From NCBI RefSeq assembly GCF_016756495.1, contig NZ_AP023243.1, positions 2,050,501-2,114,500 of the forward strand: a DNA stretch of 64,000 bases. The letters are read 5' to 3'. Position numbers and translations under genes: made by a program. Position 1 is the stretch's first letter. Each line of letters begins with the position of its first letter. The notes beneath the pieces were generated by a model. The model did no database searches. It was given only the letters and a program-made list of their open reading frames with translations, and had not been told where the DNA came from. Source of the stretch: Mesorhizobium sp. 113-3-3. Its GTDB lineage: Bacteria > Pseudomonadota > Alphaproteobacteria > Rhizobiales > Rhizobiaceae. This document shows positions 42,734-50,629 of the stretch, piece by piece.

Positions 42734-44179
42734 CTATCGGACGAGGATGTTGCGGAATTGCCACGGATCGCTGCGGTCGAGGTCTTCCGGGAACAGGCCC
42801 GGGCGTCTGTCGAGCGGCGTCCAGTCGGTGTAATAGCCTTTGACCGGTCCGAGATAGGGCGATTGCACCTCGAGGCAGCGCTTGTAGTCCATCTCGTCGG
42901 CCTCGACGATGCCGGCATCCGGATTTTCGAGCGCCCAGACCATGCCGGCCAGAACCGCAGAGGTAACCTGCATGCCGGTGGCGTTCTGATAGGGCGCCAG
43001 CTTGCGCGCCTCGGCGAGCGACAGCTGCGAGCCATACCAGTAGGCATTCTTGTCGTGACCGTAGAGCAGGACGCCGAGCTCGTCGACACCGTCGACCAGT
43101 TCGTTCTCGTCGAGCACGTGGTGCACCGGCTGGGGCTTGCCGGCGGCGCCGAACATCTCGTCCAGCGACAGTATCGCATCGTTTGAGGGATGGTAGGCAT
43201 AGTGGCAGGTCGGCCGGTACTGGACCTTGCCCTTCTTGGAGCGAACGGTGAAGAAATCGGCGATCGAGATCGCCTCGTTGTGCGTCACCAGCAGGCCGTA
43301 TTGCGCGCCCGGCGTCGGGCACCACGAGCGCACGCGCGTGTTGGCGCCGGGCTGCTCGAGATAGATCGCGGCCTTGGAGCCGTGCTTGTGCTTCTTGCCG
43401 TTCTTCGGCATCCACTTTTCATGCGTGCCCCAGCCGAGCTCGGCCGGCTGCAATCCCTCGGAAATGAAGCCCTCGACCGACCAGGTGTTCCAGAACACCT
43501 CCATCGGCTTCGGCTTCTTGCTGCGCTGGGTGTCGCGCTCGGCGATGTGGATACCCTTGACGCCGGCCTTCTTCATCAGCTTGGCCCAGCCCTCGCGGTC
43601 TTCCTGCGCCGGCTCCGAGAACTCGAGGCCAAGATCAGTGGCGAGGTTGACCAGCGCCTGCTTGACGAACCACGAGACCATGCCGGGATTGGCGCCGCAG
43701 GTGGAGACGGCGGTGGCGCCGCCGGGCTTGTCCTGCTTTTCCTGGATCATCGCCTCGCGCAGCGCATAGTTGGTGCGGCTGGCGTTGTCGGCCTTGGCGT
43801 CGAAATAGAAGCCGAGCCACGGCTCGACGACGGTGTCGATGTAGAGCACGCCGAGCTTGCGGCAGAGCCGCATCAGGTCGACCGAGCCGGTATCGACCGA
43901 CAGGTTGACGCAAAAGCCCTGGCCGCCGCCATTGGTCAAAAGCGGCGTCAGAAGCTTCTTGTAGTTCTTCTCGGTCACCGCTTCCTGGACGAAGGCGATG
44001 CCGCGCTCGTCGAGCAGCTTGCGGTCGGTATCGCGTGGGTCGAGGACCGTCATGCGCGACTTGTCGAACTTGAAATGGCGTTCGATGAGCGGCAGCGTTC
44101 CCCGTCCGATCGAGCCGAAGCCGATCATCACCACAGGGCCGGTGATCTCACCGTAAACAGGCCAGTTTTCATTCGCCAT
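42734..44179 (-). CDS. hss: Homospermidine synthase
   Basis: NAD-dependent enzyme of 481 residues that makes homospermidine from putrescine (or putrescine plus spermidine), the main polyamine of rhizobia. Rossmann motif VVMIGFGSIGRGTLPLI near residues 16-32. The saccharopine-dehydrogenase-like body includes DTVVEPWLGFYFD, STCGANPGMVSWFVKQAL and RSWCPTPGAQYGLLVTHNEA. ATG 44179 was chosen for its AGGAG; the upstream-open frame is not supported. Monocistronic. Confidence 0.94.
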   Translation of the reverse strand: MANENWPVYGEITGPVVMIGFGSIGRGTLPLIERHFKFDKSRMTVLDPRDTDRKLLDERGIAFVQEAVTEKNYKKLLTPLLTNGGGQGFCVNLSVDTGSVDLMRLCRKLGVLYIDTVVEPWLGFYFDAKADNASRTNYALREAMIQEKQDKPGGATAVSTCGANPGMVSWFVKQALVNLATDLGLEFSEPAQEDREGWAKLMKKAGVKGIHIAERDTQRSKKPKPMEVFWNTWSVEGFISEGLQPAELGWGTHEKWMPKNGKKHKHGSKAAIYLEQPGANTRVRSWCPTPGAQYGLLVTHNEAISIADFFTVRSKKGKVQYRPTCHYAYHPSNDAILSLDEMFGAAGKPQPVHHVLDENELVDGVDELGVLLYGHDKNAYWYGSQLSLAEARKLAPYQNATGMQVTSAVLAGMVWALENPDAGIVEADEMDYKRCLEVQSPYLGPVKGYYTDWTPLDRRPGLFPEDLDRSDPWQFRNILVR

Positions 44180-44309
44180 TTTATCGAGCACTCCTTCAGA
44201 CATATGCAAAGCCGGGCAAATACCCGCAAAACCCGGGGATTTTCGCCCAGCGGTCATGCGCTACATCACAGATCATTGTCATAAACCAGCGAAAAGCGCC
44301 AACCTGTGG

Positions 44310-45248
44310 CTAGCCGTCGCTCGCCATGTGGTTAAGGCCGGCAATCAGCCGATCGCGGTCCGATGTCAGGCCCTTGTAGTCGAGCTGGTCGAGATCGAGC
44401 GCTTCGAGCTGGGCGGCAAAGGACAATGCGAGCGTCGCCCGATCCGGATGCCGTGCCAGCACGGCGAGGGGATCGAGGTGGATGCGGATGGTGAACAGGA
44501 TGTCGCGTGAGGACGGCAGCTTGCGCAGCGTCTGCCGCTCGACGCGGATGAAGGCGTGCGCCTTGACGTCGCCATCAGGGAAGCGTGTCGGCCGGTTGGT
44601 CGCGCGGTCGATGCGCTCGACATTGGACAGCGGATGATAAAGCGCATTGTCAGCCTGGATCGACCAGTTGAAGCGCTCGACCGCCTGGCCCTGCAGGCCG
44701 TCGAACATGCGGTTGATCAATTCGGCGGGCCGCGTGCCCGGACCGAAGCCCGGCACGGGCTCATGGATCTGCTGCAGCGGCTTGCCGAATTTTTCGGTGA
44801 GCGACCAGGACGAGGGGAAGCACAGCGAGCCGGCGGCGAGCCGCCAGCCGCTGTCGTCGCGGCGCATCAGGATCAGGTCTTCCTGGACCAGCAGCGAGGC
44901 CGCGACCAGCGGCGCGTCGGCGAGACCGGAAGGCAAAGCAGGGTGGTTCGCGGCGCCCACCACCTCGATGCCCGCATCGGCGCGGCGATGGGTGTCTGGA
45001 AATCGCTCCGGCAGATACGCGGCGAGCAAGTCGAGCACTTCCCGCTGGGCGTCCCGCGTGCCGTCCTCCTCGACGAAAACCCGTTCAGGGATTTCGGCAT
45101 AGAGCCTGCGCTTCTCGGCGAGGTAGGGCAGGAGATGGCCGTCGACCTCGATCCAGTTTGCCGGGTCTAGCGGCTTCAGCCCGATGTTGAACAGCTTCGA
45201 TGAGCCGTCATAAGGGGTGTGGGTGGGCAGGGCTTCGACCAAGCTCAT
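44310..45248 (-). CDS. DUF3445 family, heme-dependent oxidative N-demethylase-like protein
   Basis: 312 residues resembling the DUF3445/HODM alpha-subunit family, which binds heme and demethylates N-methyl amines. Typical stretches: GLKPLDPANWIEVDGHLLPYLAEK, LVQEDLILMRRDDSGWRLAAGSLCFPSSWSLTEKFGKPL, and RVERQTLRKLPSSRDILFTIR. The ATG overlaps the stop of the YciI gene (ATGA). Last gene of the pabB-pabC-yciI operon. No beta/gamma HODM subunits are nearby, so the activity may differ. Confidence 0.85.
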   Translation of the reverse strand: MSLVEALPTHTPYDGSSKLFNIGLKPLDPANWIEVDGHLLPYLAEKRRLYAEIPERVFVEEDGTRDAQREVLDLLAAYLPERFPDTHRRADAGIEVVGAANHPALPSGLADAPLVAASLLVQEDLILMRRDDSGWRLAAGSLCFPSSWSLTEKFGKPLQQIHEPVPGFGPGTRPAELINRMFDGLQGQAVERFNWSIQADNALYHPLSNVERIDRATNRPTRFPDGDVKAHAFIRVERQTLRKLPSSRDILFTIRIHLDPLAVLARHPDRATLALSFAAQLEALDLDQLDYKGLTSDRDRLIAGLNHMASDG

Positions 45249-45532
45249 GCTTCCTTGAAAGCGTCGAGACCGGCGGCGGCCATCCTGGCCAGGAATTCGG
45301 TGACTTCATAGTCCGCGGCGCCTGCCTTGGCGAAGGGGTCGGCAGCCAGCCTGGCGTCGAGGATCTCGCGCGGGCATTGCGCGATGATGATACCGCCGGT
45401 CCGTGGCTTCTTCGGCCCGGAGGCGACGAAGACGCCCTCCGCATAGCAGGCCTTCAGCCACTCGATGTGCGCCGCCTGCAATTGATCGATCTCCGTCAGC
45501 GGCACTTTGTAATTCAGCGAAACGACGAACAT
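45245..45532 (-). CDS. YciI family protein
   Basis: 95-residue ferredoxin-like-fold protein (MFVVSLNYKVPLTEIDQLQAAHIEWLK, the conserved His in HIEWL, GVFVASGPKKPRTGGIIIAQ, AAYEVTEF-like end). The family includes small hydrolases or dehalogenase-like enzymes with a His-Asp pair; no specific substrate known. Follows the pabC-like gene after 13 bases and is coupled to the DUF3445 gene by ATGA. Confidence 0.9.
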   Translation of the reverse strand: MFVVSLNYKVPLTEIDQLQAAHIEWLKACYAEGVFVASGPKKPRTGGIIIAQCPREILDARLAADPFAKAGAADYEVTEFLARMAAAGLDAFKEA

Positions 45533-45545
45533 GGCGTTCTCCTGG

Positions 45546-46208
45546 TTATACCAGCCTTGCGGGGATCAGGCCGCGCAGCGAATTGCCGACAAAGAGCGCC
45601 TTGGCCGACTTCAGATCGTCGTAGCTGTAGATTGCTTCTTGCGCTCGGCCTTCATCCAGAAGCTCGGCGCGCAATACGCCAGGCAGCAGGCCGCAATCGA
45701 GTCGGGGCGTTGTGAGCACGCCGTCGCCGAAATCGGCGAAGACATTGGTGATGGTGCCTTCGCAGATTTCGCCGCGCTCATTGGCCAGCAGCACCTCGTC
45801 GGCCTGGGTGACGAGATATTCGGAACGGGCATGGGTGTAGAGCTGGCGCCGGCTGGTCTTGTGGCGCAACAGCGTATTGCCGGAATCGAGCCGCGTCCGC
45901 GCCAGCCGCAGCAGCCAGACCTTGTCGGCGGCGAGCGGTTCGTAGGGCTGTGCCGAGGCCGTCGCGTCGCCGTTGCGCGCCAAGGCGAGCCGTGTGCGCA
46001 TGGCGTTTCGGGCGCCGTCGACCGCCTTGCCCAGCACGGCGCCTATCGTCTGCGGATCGCAGGCAAAGCCAAGCTCCGCCGCCGAGCCATAGAGGCGCGC
46101 AAGGTGGCGATCGAAGCGCAGGAAGCCCGTCTCGGGCTGCCAGCGCATGGTCTCGATCAACTCGAAATCGGCGGTGTCCCCGTCGCGAAGCGGGCTTTGA
46201 GCAGACAC
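45546..46208 (-). CDS. pabC: Aminotransferase class IV, aminodeoxychorismate lyase-like
   Basis: PLP enzyme of 220 residues. LLRHKTSRRQLY holds the Schiff-base lysine, followed by EVLLANERGEICEGTITNVF and GLLPGVLRAELL, the class IV signature. GTG start at 46208 with CAGGA upstream, lying inside the 3' end of pabB (52-base overlap in another frame). With PabB it would convert chorismate to p-aminobenzoate for folate. A D-amino-acid or branched-chain aminotransferase cannot be excluded, but the pabB context favours PabC. Confidence 0.86.
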   Translation of the reverse strand: MSAQSPLRDGDTADFELIETMRWQPETGFLRFDRHLARLYGSAAELGFACDPQTIGAVLGKAVDGARNAMRTRLALARNGDATASAQPYEPLAADKVWLLRLARTRLDSGNTLLRHKTSRRQLYTHARSEYLVTQADEVLLANERGEICEGTITNVFADFGDGVLTTPRLDCGLLPGVLRAELLDEGRAQEAIYSYDDLKSAKALFVGNSLRGLIPARLV

Positions 46209-47302
46209 TCCTGATACTCCTCCTCAGGCGTCGAATCGAAGACGATGCCGCCGCCGACATTGTAGACGGCCTCGCCGCTGGCAAAGAGCGAGATGGTGCG
46301 GATCGCCACGGAAAAGCGCATCGTGCCGCCGGGTGCGATCCAGCCAATGGCGCCGCAATAGACGTCGCGCGGCGTGCCCTCCAGATCGTGCAGGATCTCC
46401 ATGGCGCGGATCTTCGGCGCGCCGGTGATCGAGCCGCAGGGAAAGAGCGCCGCGAAGATCTGGCGGATTCTGAGGCCCGGTAGCAGCTTCGCCCTGACGT
46501 CGCTCACCATCTGGTGCACGGTCGGGTAGCTCTCGATGCGGAACAGTTCCGGCACCTCCAGCGTGCCGACCTCGCTGATCAGCGAGATGTCGTTGCGCAG
46601 GAGGTCGACGATCATCCGGTTCTCGGCCTGGTTCTTCTCGTCATTGCGCAGGAAGGTCTTCTGCCGCTCGTCCTCGGCCTTGGTCGTGCCACGCGGGGCG
46701 GTACCCTTCATCGGATGCGTCTCGATCATCCCGGCGGCGTTGATCTCGAAGAACAGTTCGGGCGAGCGCGACAGCACGATCGGGTCACCCAGCGCGACCA
46801 GCGCGCCATACTTCACCGGCTGGCGTTCGGTCAGCGCGTCGAAGGCGGCAAGCGGGTCGCCCGACCATTGCGCATGCACCGGAAAGGTCAGGTTGCCCTG
46901 GTAGCAGTCGCCCTGCCTGATATGCTGGTGCAGCCGCGAGAAGCGTTTTTCATAGTCCTCGAACGACCAGGCCGCCCGTGCATCGAAGATCGGGCTGTTC
47001 GGGGTTGCCGCATTGCGCGGCGGCACCGCGTCTTCGACCGGGGCATCGAAGACGCCGAGGCAGACCAGCGGCGCGCAGCGCCGACCCGGCAGCAAGGGAG
47101 CGAGTTTCGGTTCGAGCAGATAACCGGCCTCGTAGGAGAAATAGCCGGCCAACCATTTGCCGGCGTCGTGCGCGGCCTGCGCGGCCTCCAGCGCGTGTCC
47201 GAAATCCCGGGCCTCATGCGCCACGATGATGTCGGCCGGCCGGTCGAACACGAGCTGACGCGCGCTTTCGTCGTTGCGGAAGATGGCGGCGGGCAGGGAC
47301 AT
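46157..47302 (-). CDS. pabB: Aminodeoxychorismate synthase component I
   Basis: Chorismate-binding enzyme of 381 residues. The N-terminal ~110 residues are a short domain (GYFSYEAGYLLEPKLAPLLP). The chorismate domain has GDCYQGNLTFP, ETHPMKGTAPRG, AENRMIVDLLRNDIS, CGSITGAPKIRAMEI, VYCGAIGW and the VGGGIVFDSTPEEEYQE end. The PIKGT-type motif reads PMKGT with the catalytic lysine present. First gene of a four-gene operon. The amidotransferase partner PabA is not in the window. Confidence 0.94.
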   Translation of the reverse strand: MSLPAAIFRNDESARQLVFDRPADIIVAHEARDFGHALEAAQAAHDAGKWLAGYFSYEAGYLLEPKLAPLLPGRRCAPLVCLGVFDAPVEDAVPPRNAATPNSPIFDARAAWSFEDYEKRFSRLHQHIRQGDCYQGNLTFPVHAQWSGDPLAAFDALTERQPVKYGALVALGDPIVLSRSPELFFEINAAGMIETHPMKGTAPRGTTKAEDERQKTFLRNDEKNQAENRMIVDLLRNDISLISEVGTLEVPELFRIESYPTVHQMVSDVRAKLLPGLRIRQIFAALFPCGSITGAPKIRAMEILHDLEGTPRDVYCGAIGWIAPGGTMRFSVAIRTISLFASGEAVYNVGGGIVFDSTPEEEYQECLLKARFATGTPPISS

Positions 47303-47410
47303 GGGGACCAGGATCGATGAAGCCGTCGATCGCTCTATATGGGGGGCGGCTCGCGTGCAATCGAGGGAACGTCACCTTGCCCCTCAAAGCCGACCTCCTG
47401 GCGGCCTGCC

Positions 47411-47443
47411 GGCAAAACAAAACCGGCGGCGCCATGCGCCGCC
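47411..47443 (-). terminator. Terminator after the helix-hairpin-helix gene
   Basis: 8-bp GC stem GGCGGCGC/GCGCCGCC (47425-47432, 47436-47443) with a three-base loop, followed on the minus strand by GGTTTTGTTTTG. Lies 28 bases past the stop of the 47471-48259 gene. Confidence 0.82.
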
Positions 47444-47470
47444 AGTCGCAATTTGTCCCGGCTCCGCCGC

Positions 47471-48259
47471 TCAGGTGTTGCTGGCGGTTCCCGCTGTCGG
47501 AAACTGCTTGGCGAACTCCTTCTCGTCGCCGGCGGCGAGCAGCTTGGCTTGCTCGATCCAGCGTTCGCGCGCGATGCGGCCGTCGAAGTTCATCACGTCC
47601 TCGATCCGTTTGATGTCGGCGGCGGTCCAGGCGGCGATCTGGGCGAAAGTGGTGACGCCTTGCGCCTTGAGCAGCTTCTCATTGACCGGGCCGATACCGA
47701 TCAGCCGGCGCAGATTGTCTGATTTGCCCGCCGCAGGCTTGGCTGCTGCTGGTTTGGCTGCCGCCGGAGCGGCCTTCTTGGCGGCTGCCGGCTTGGGCGC
47801 GGCCGCGCTTTTGGTTGTCGAAGCGGCGGAGGCCGCGGGTTTGCTCGCGGCGGGCTTGGCGGCCGCCGGCTTCGGTGTCGCCGACTTGGCGGTGGCGGCT
47901 TTCGCCGGCGCTGCCTTCGCGGCCGGTTTGGCGGGCGCAGCCTTGGCCGCGGCAGGAGCGGATTTGGCCGCGGCCGGCGTTGACATCAGGGCGGCCGGCG
48001 CCGGACTGGCGGCCTTTGCTCCACCCGTCGAAGCCTGTGCGTCGCGCAACTGGCGCTCGAGGTCGGCGCGGGTCTTGCCGCATGCATTGAGTTCGCCGGT
48101 CAGCCGGTCGCTGTCGGCGCGCAACCGGTCGCGCTCGCTGCGGGTGCGGTCGAGGTCGCCGCGCAAACTGTCGAGCTCACCACGCAGGCGACCCCAGATG
48201 AACCAGCCAACCAAAACGCCTACAAGGAACGCCAGGACCACGTAGAAAAAAGTGCCCAT
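47471..48259 (-). CDS. Membrane-anchored coiled-coil protein with C-terminal helix-hairpin-helix
   Basis: 262 residues. N-terminal membrane helix with GxxxG spacing (FFYVVLAFLVGVLVGWFIWG), coiled coil ~25-75 (LDSLRGDLDRTRSERDRLRADSD), then a ~110-residue Ala/Lys/Pro-rich tract, then a helix-hairpin-helix domain (DNLRRLIGIGPVNEKLLKAQGVTTFAQIAAWT) like the COG3743/NDUFE-associated module. The basic tract plus HhH suggests nucleic-acid contact at the membrane, but the HhH is also common in non-DNA proteins. Function unknown. ATG 48259, ribosome site GGAGAGAG. Confidence 0.82.
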   Translation of the reverse strand: MGTFFYVVLAFLVGVLVGWFIWGRLRGELDSLRGDLDRTRSERDRLRADSDRLTGELNACGKTRADLERQLRDAQASTGGAKAASPAPAALMSTPAAAKSAPAAAKAAPAKPAAKAAPAKAATAKSATPKPAAAKPAASKPAASAASTTKSAAAPKPAAAKKAAPAAAKPAAAKPAAGKSDNLRRLIGIGPVNEKLLKAQGVTTFAQIAAWTAADIKRIEDVMNFDGRIARERWIEQAKLLAAGDEKEFAKQFPTAGTASNT

Positions 48260-48618
48260 TTTCTCTCTCCAGTCAGATCCGTCTGCCGTGGGTCATGACC
48301 TTCGGCGATGGACTACTCGATGATGGTTCCGCGGGTTCGCAGAACAGCCGGCTTCGGTTCGAGCTGTCGGCGATCGGCTTTTCCAGCCCATGGCCAACGG
48401 CCGTTGTCGCGTTCGCCTGAGCGTCACGGCCGGCTGAGATTTTCCCTCGCCGATCCGCACAGGCTCCGGCTGAGCTTGGAGCGAAGGCTATCATAGAGCT
48501 TGTGGAAAGCTATGGGAAAACTTCCGCCCAGAGTTCTTCAAGAACAAATATTTAGCGCAAGAACAGCGCCGTCCCCACATGCATTCCGGCTAAACTGTTC
48601 TTGCAAGTGAGAGGCGTC
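48260..48618. other. Intergenic region with repeated TTCTTG motifs
   Basis: 359 bases without a supported gene. Near its right end: a 13-bp palindrome GTTCTTCAAGAAC (48533-48545) and a 10-bp inverted repeat GCAAGAACAG/CTGTTCTTGC (48557-48566, 48595-48604). The second could terminate the minus-strand pepF transcript. The repeated CAAGAAC half-site could equally be a regulator-binding array for the gene at 47471-48259. Confidence 0.45.
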
Positions 48619-50457
48619 TCAGCCGTCGAGGGATTCCAGTTCATCGATCAGGCCGCTGATGACGCCGAGCCCGATCTGCCAGAAGGCGGGATCGGTGGCG
48701 TCGAGGCCGAAGGGCGCCAGAAGCTGCGAATGATGCTTGGTGCCGCCCGCGCGCAGCATTTCGAAATACTTGTCCTGAAAACCGCGCTCGGCGTTCTGGT
48801 AGACGGCGTAGAGCGAGTTCACCAGGCAGTCGCCGAACGCATAGGCGTAGACGTAGAAGGGCGAGTGGATGAAGTGCGGGATGTAGGTCCAGAACACCTC
48901 GTAACCCTCGCGCAGCTTGATCGCCGGGCCGAGGCTTTCAGCCTGCACTTCCAGCCAGAACTGGCCGAGCCTGTCGGATGTCAGTTCGCCGTTGCGGCGC
49001 TCGGCATGCACCTTGCGCTCGAATTCGTAGAAGGCGATCTGGCGCACCACCGTGTTGATCATGTCCTCGACCTTCTGGGCGAGCATGGCCTTGCGCTCGC
49101 GCCGGTCGGTGGTCTGCCCGAGCAGCGAGCGGAAGGTCAGCATCTCGCCGAAGACTGAGGCCGTCTCGGCCAGGGTCAGCGGCGTCGAGGCCATCAGCGC
49201 ACCCTGGCCGGCGGCCAGCACCTGATGCACGCCGTGGCCGAGTTCATGCGCCAGCGTCATCACGTCACGCGGCTTGCCCATGTAGTTGAGCAGCACATAG
49301 GGGTGGGCCGATGGCACGGTCGGATGGGCAAAGGCGCCTGGCGACTTGCCCGGGCGCACCGGCGCGTCGATCCAGTTGCGGTCGAAGAAGGTGCGCGCGA
49401 TCTCGGCCATCTCCGGCGAGAAGCGCTGATAGGCCGACAGTACGGTGTTCCTCGCCTCGTCCCAGCCGATCACCGCTTGCGGCGTCTCCGGCAACGGGGC
49501 GTTGCGGTCCCAGTGGTTCATCACCTCCATGCCGAGCCAGCGCGCCTTCATCGCGTAGTAGCGATGCGACAGGCGCGGATAGGCCTCGCGCACCGCGCTG
49601 GCGAGCGCATCGACCACGCCGCGCTCGACGCGGTTGGCGAGATGGCGGGAATCGGCGATGTCCTCGAAGCCGCGCCAGCGGTCCGAGATTTCCTTGTCCT
49701 TGGCCAGCGTGTTGGTGATCAGGGTGAAGGTGCGCAAATTCTTGCGGAAGGTCGCGGCCAGCGCCTCGGAGGCGCGGCGGCGCACCTCGCCATCGGCATC
49801 CTGCAGGCGATTGAGGGCCGGCTCCAGCGTCAGTTCCTCGCCGTCGACGTCGAAGCGAAGGTCGGTCATCGTCTCGTCGAACAGGCGGTTCCAGGCGCCG
49901 CGTCCGGTGATCGACTTCTCATGGAAAAGCTGCTCGACGCGGTCCTCAAGCTGGTAGGGCTTGTCCATTCTGAGGTCGAGCACCCAGGGCCAGTAGTGGC
50001 CGAAAGCCGGATCACTGTTCAGCGCATTCTCGATCGCGGCGTCATCGATCAGGTTCAGCTCGAGCGCGAAGAACAGGAGATGCGCGCTGGCGTCGGTCAT
50101 CTTCTCCTGGATGTCGCCATAGAGCTTGGCGCGCTGCGGGTCGGCGGTGTTGCCGGCATAGACCAGGCCGGCATAGGAGACGATGCGGCCGATCAGTTCC
50201 TCCAGCGCCTCGTAGGCGACCAGCGCCTCGCCCAGTTTGCCGGCGGCGCCGCGTCCGGCCTCGGCGGCGAGCGTGCCCTTCCAGCGGGTCTCGAAGGCGA
50301 TCGCGTCGGCGGCGGCTTTCGCGATGTCACGCTTCAGTTCCGGGGCTTCCATGCCGGCATAGAGGTCGGCAAGGTTCCATTCCGGCAGATCGCCAAGCTC
50401 GGCCGCGCCCTGACCGGACGCCGGTGCCGCAAGCCGCCGACCAAACATCATGCGCAT
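48619..50457 (-). CDS. pepF: Oligoendopeptidase F, M3 family
   Basis: Cytosolic zinc metallopeptidase of 612 residues cleaving short peptides. The HELGH zinc motif (TLAHELGHGVHQVL) is at about residues 402-406, with the third ligand glutamate in the TPLTLAETASVFGEML helix downstream, and YIPHFIHSPFYVYAYAFGD near the C-terminus. ATG 50457 was used; a TTG two codons upstream is possible. Monocistronic. Confidence 0.95.
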   Translation of the reverse strand: MRMMFGRRLAAPASGQGAAELGDLPEWNLADLYAGMEAPELKRDIAKAAADAIAFETRWKGTLAAEAGRGAAGKLGEALVAYEALEELIGRIVSYAGLVYAGNTADPQRAKLYGDIQEKMTDASAHLLFFALELNLIDDAAIENALNSDPAFGHYWPWVLDLRMDKPYQLEDRVEQLFHEKSITGRGAWNRLFDETMTDLRFDVDGEELTLEPALNRLQDADGEVRRRASEALAATFRKNLRTFTLITNTLAKDKEISDRWRGFEDIADSRHLANRVERGVVDALASAVREAYPRLSHRYYAMKARWLGMEVMNHWDRNAPLPETPQAVIGWDEARNTVLSAYQRFSPEMAEIARTFFDRNWIDAPVRPGKSPGAFAHPTVPSAHPYVLLNYMGKPRDVMTLAHELGHGVHQVLAAGQGALMASTPLTLAETASVFGEMLTFRSLLGQTTDRRERKAMLAQKVEDMINTVVRQIAFYEFERKVHAERRNGELTSDRLGQFWLEVQAESLGPAIKLREGYEVFWTYIPHFIHSPFYVYAYAFGDCLVNSLYAVYQNAERGFQDKYFEMLRAGGTKHHSQLLAPFGLDATDPAFWQIGLGVISGLIDELESLDG

Positions 50458-50629
50458 CGACAATACCTTCCGTGAATTATGGGGTCAGAATCAAGCAGCA
50501 GAATCAGGGGGAACAGGCAAGCCGGTCAAATCCTAAGGAATTCGTTCACCGGGTTTTTTGAAACCTTATTTAGAACCCTGTGCCAAGATGATCCATGGGG
50601 ATTTCGGGCGCGGGCAGTTCAAGACAGTC

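Noticed and set aside
47471..47720. Nuclease activity for the HhH protein (flap-endonuclease-like label)
   Set aside because: Only a helix-hairpin-helix is visible, with no acidic catalytic constellation.
47720..47990. Repetitive GC tract as a non-coding repeat array
   Set aside because: It encodes the Ala/Lys/Pro-rich tract of the HhH protein in an intact frame.
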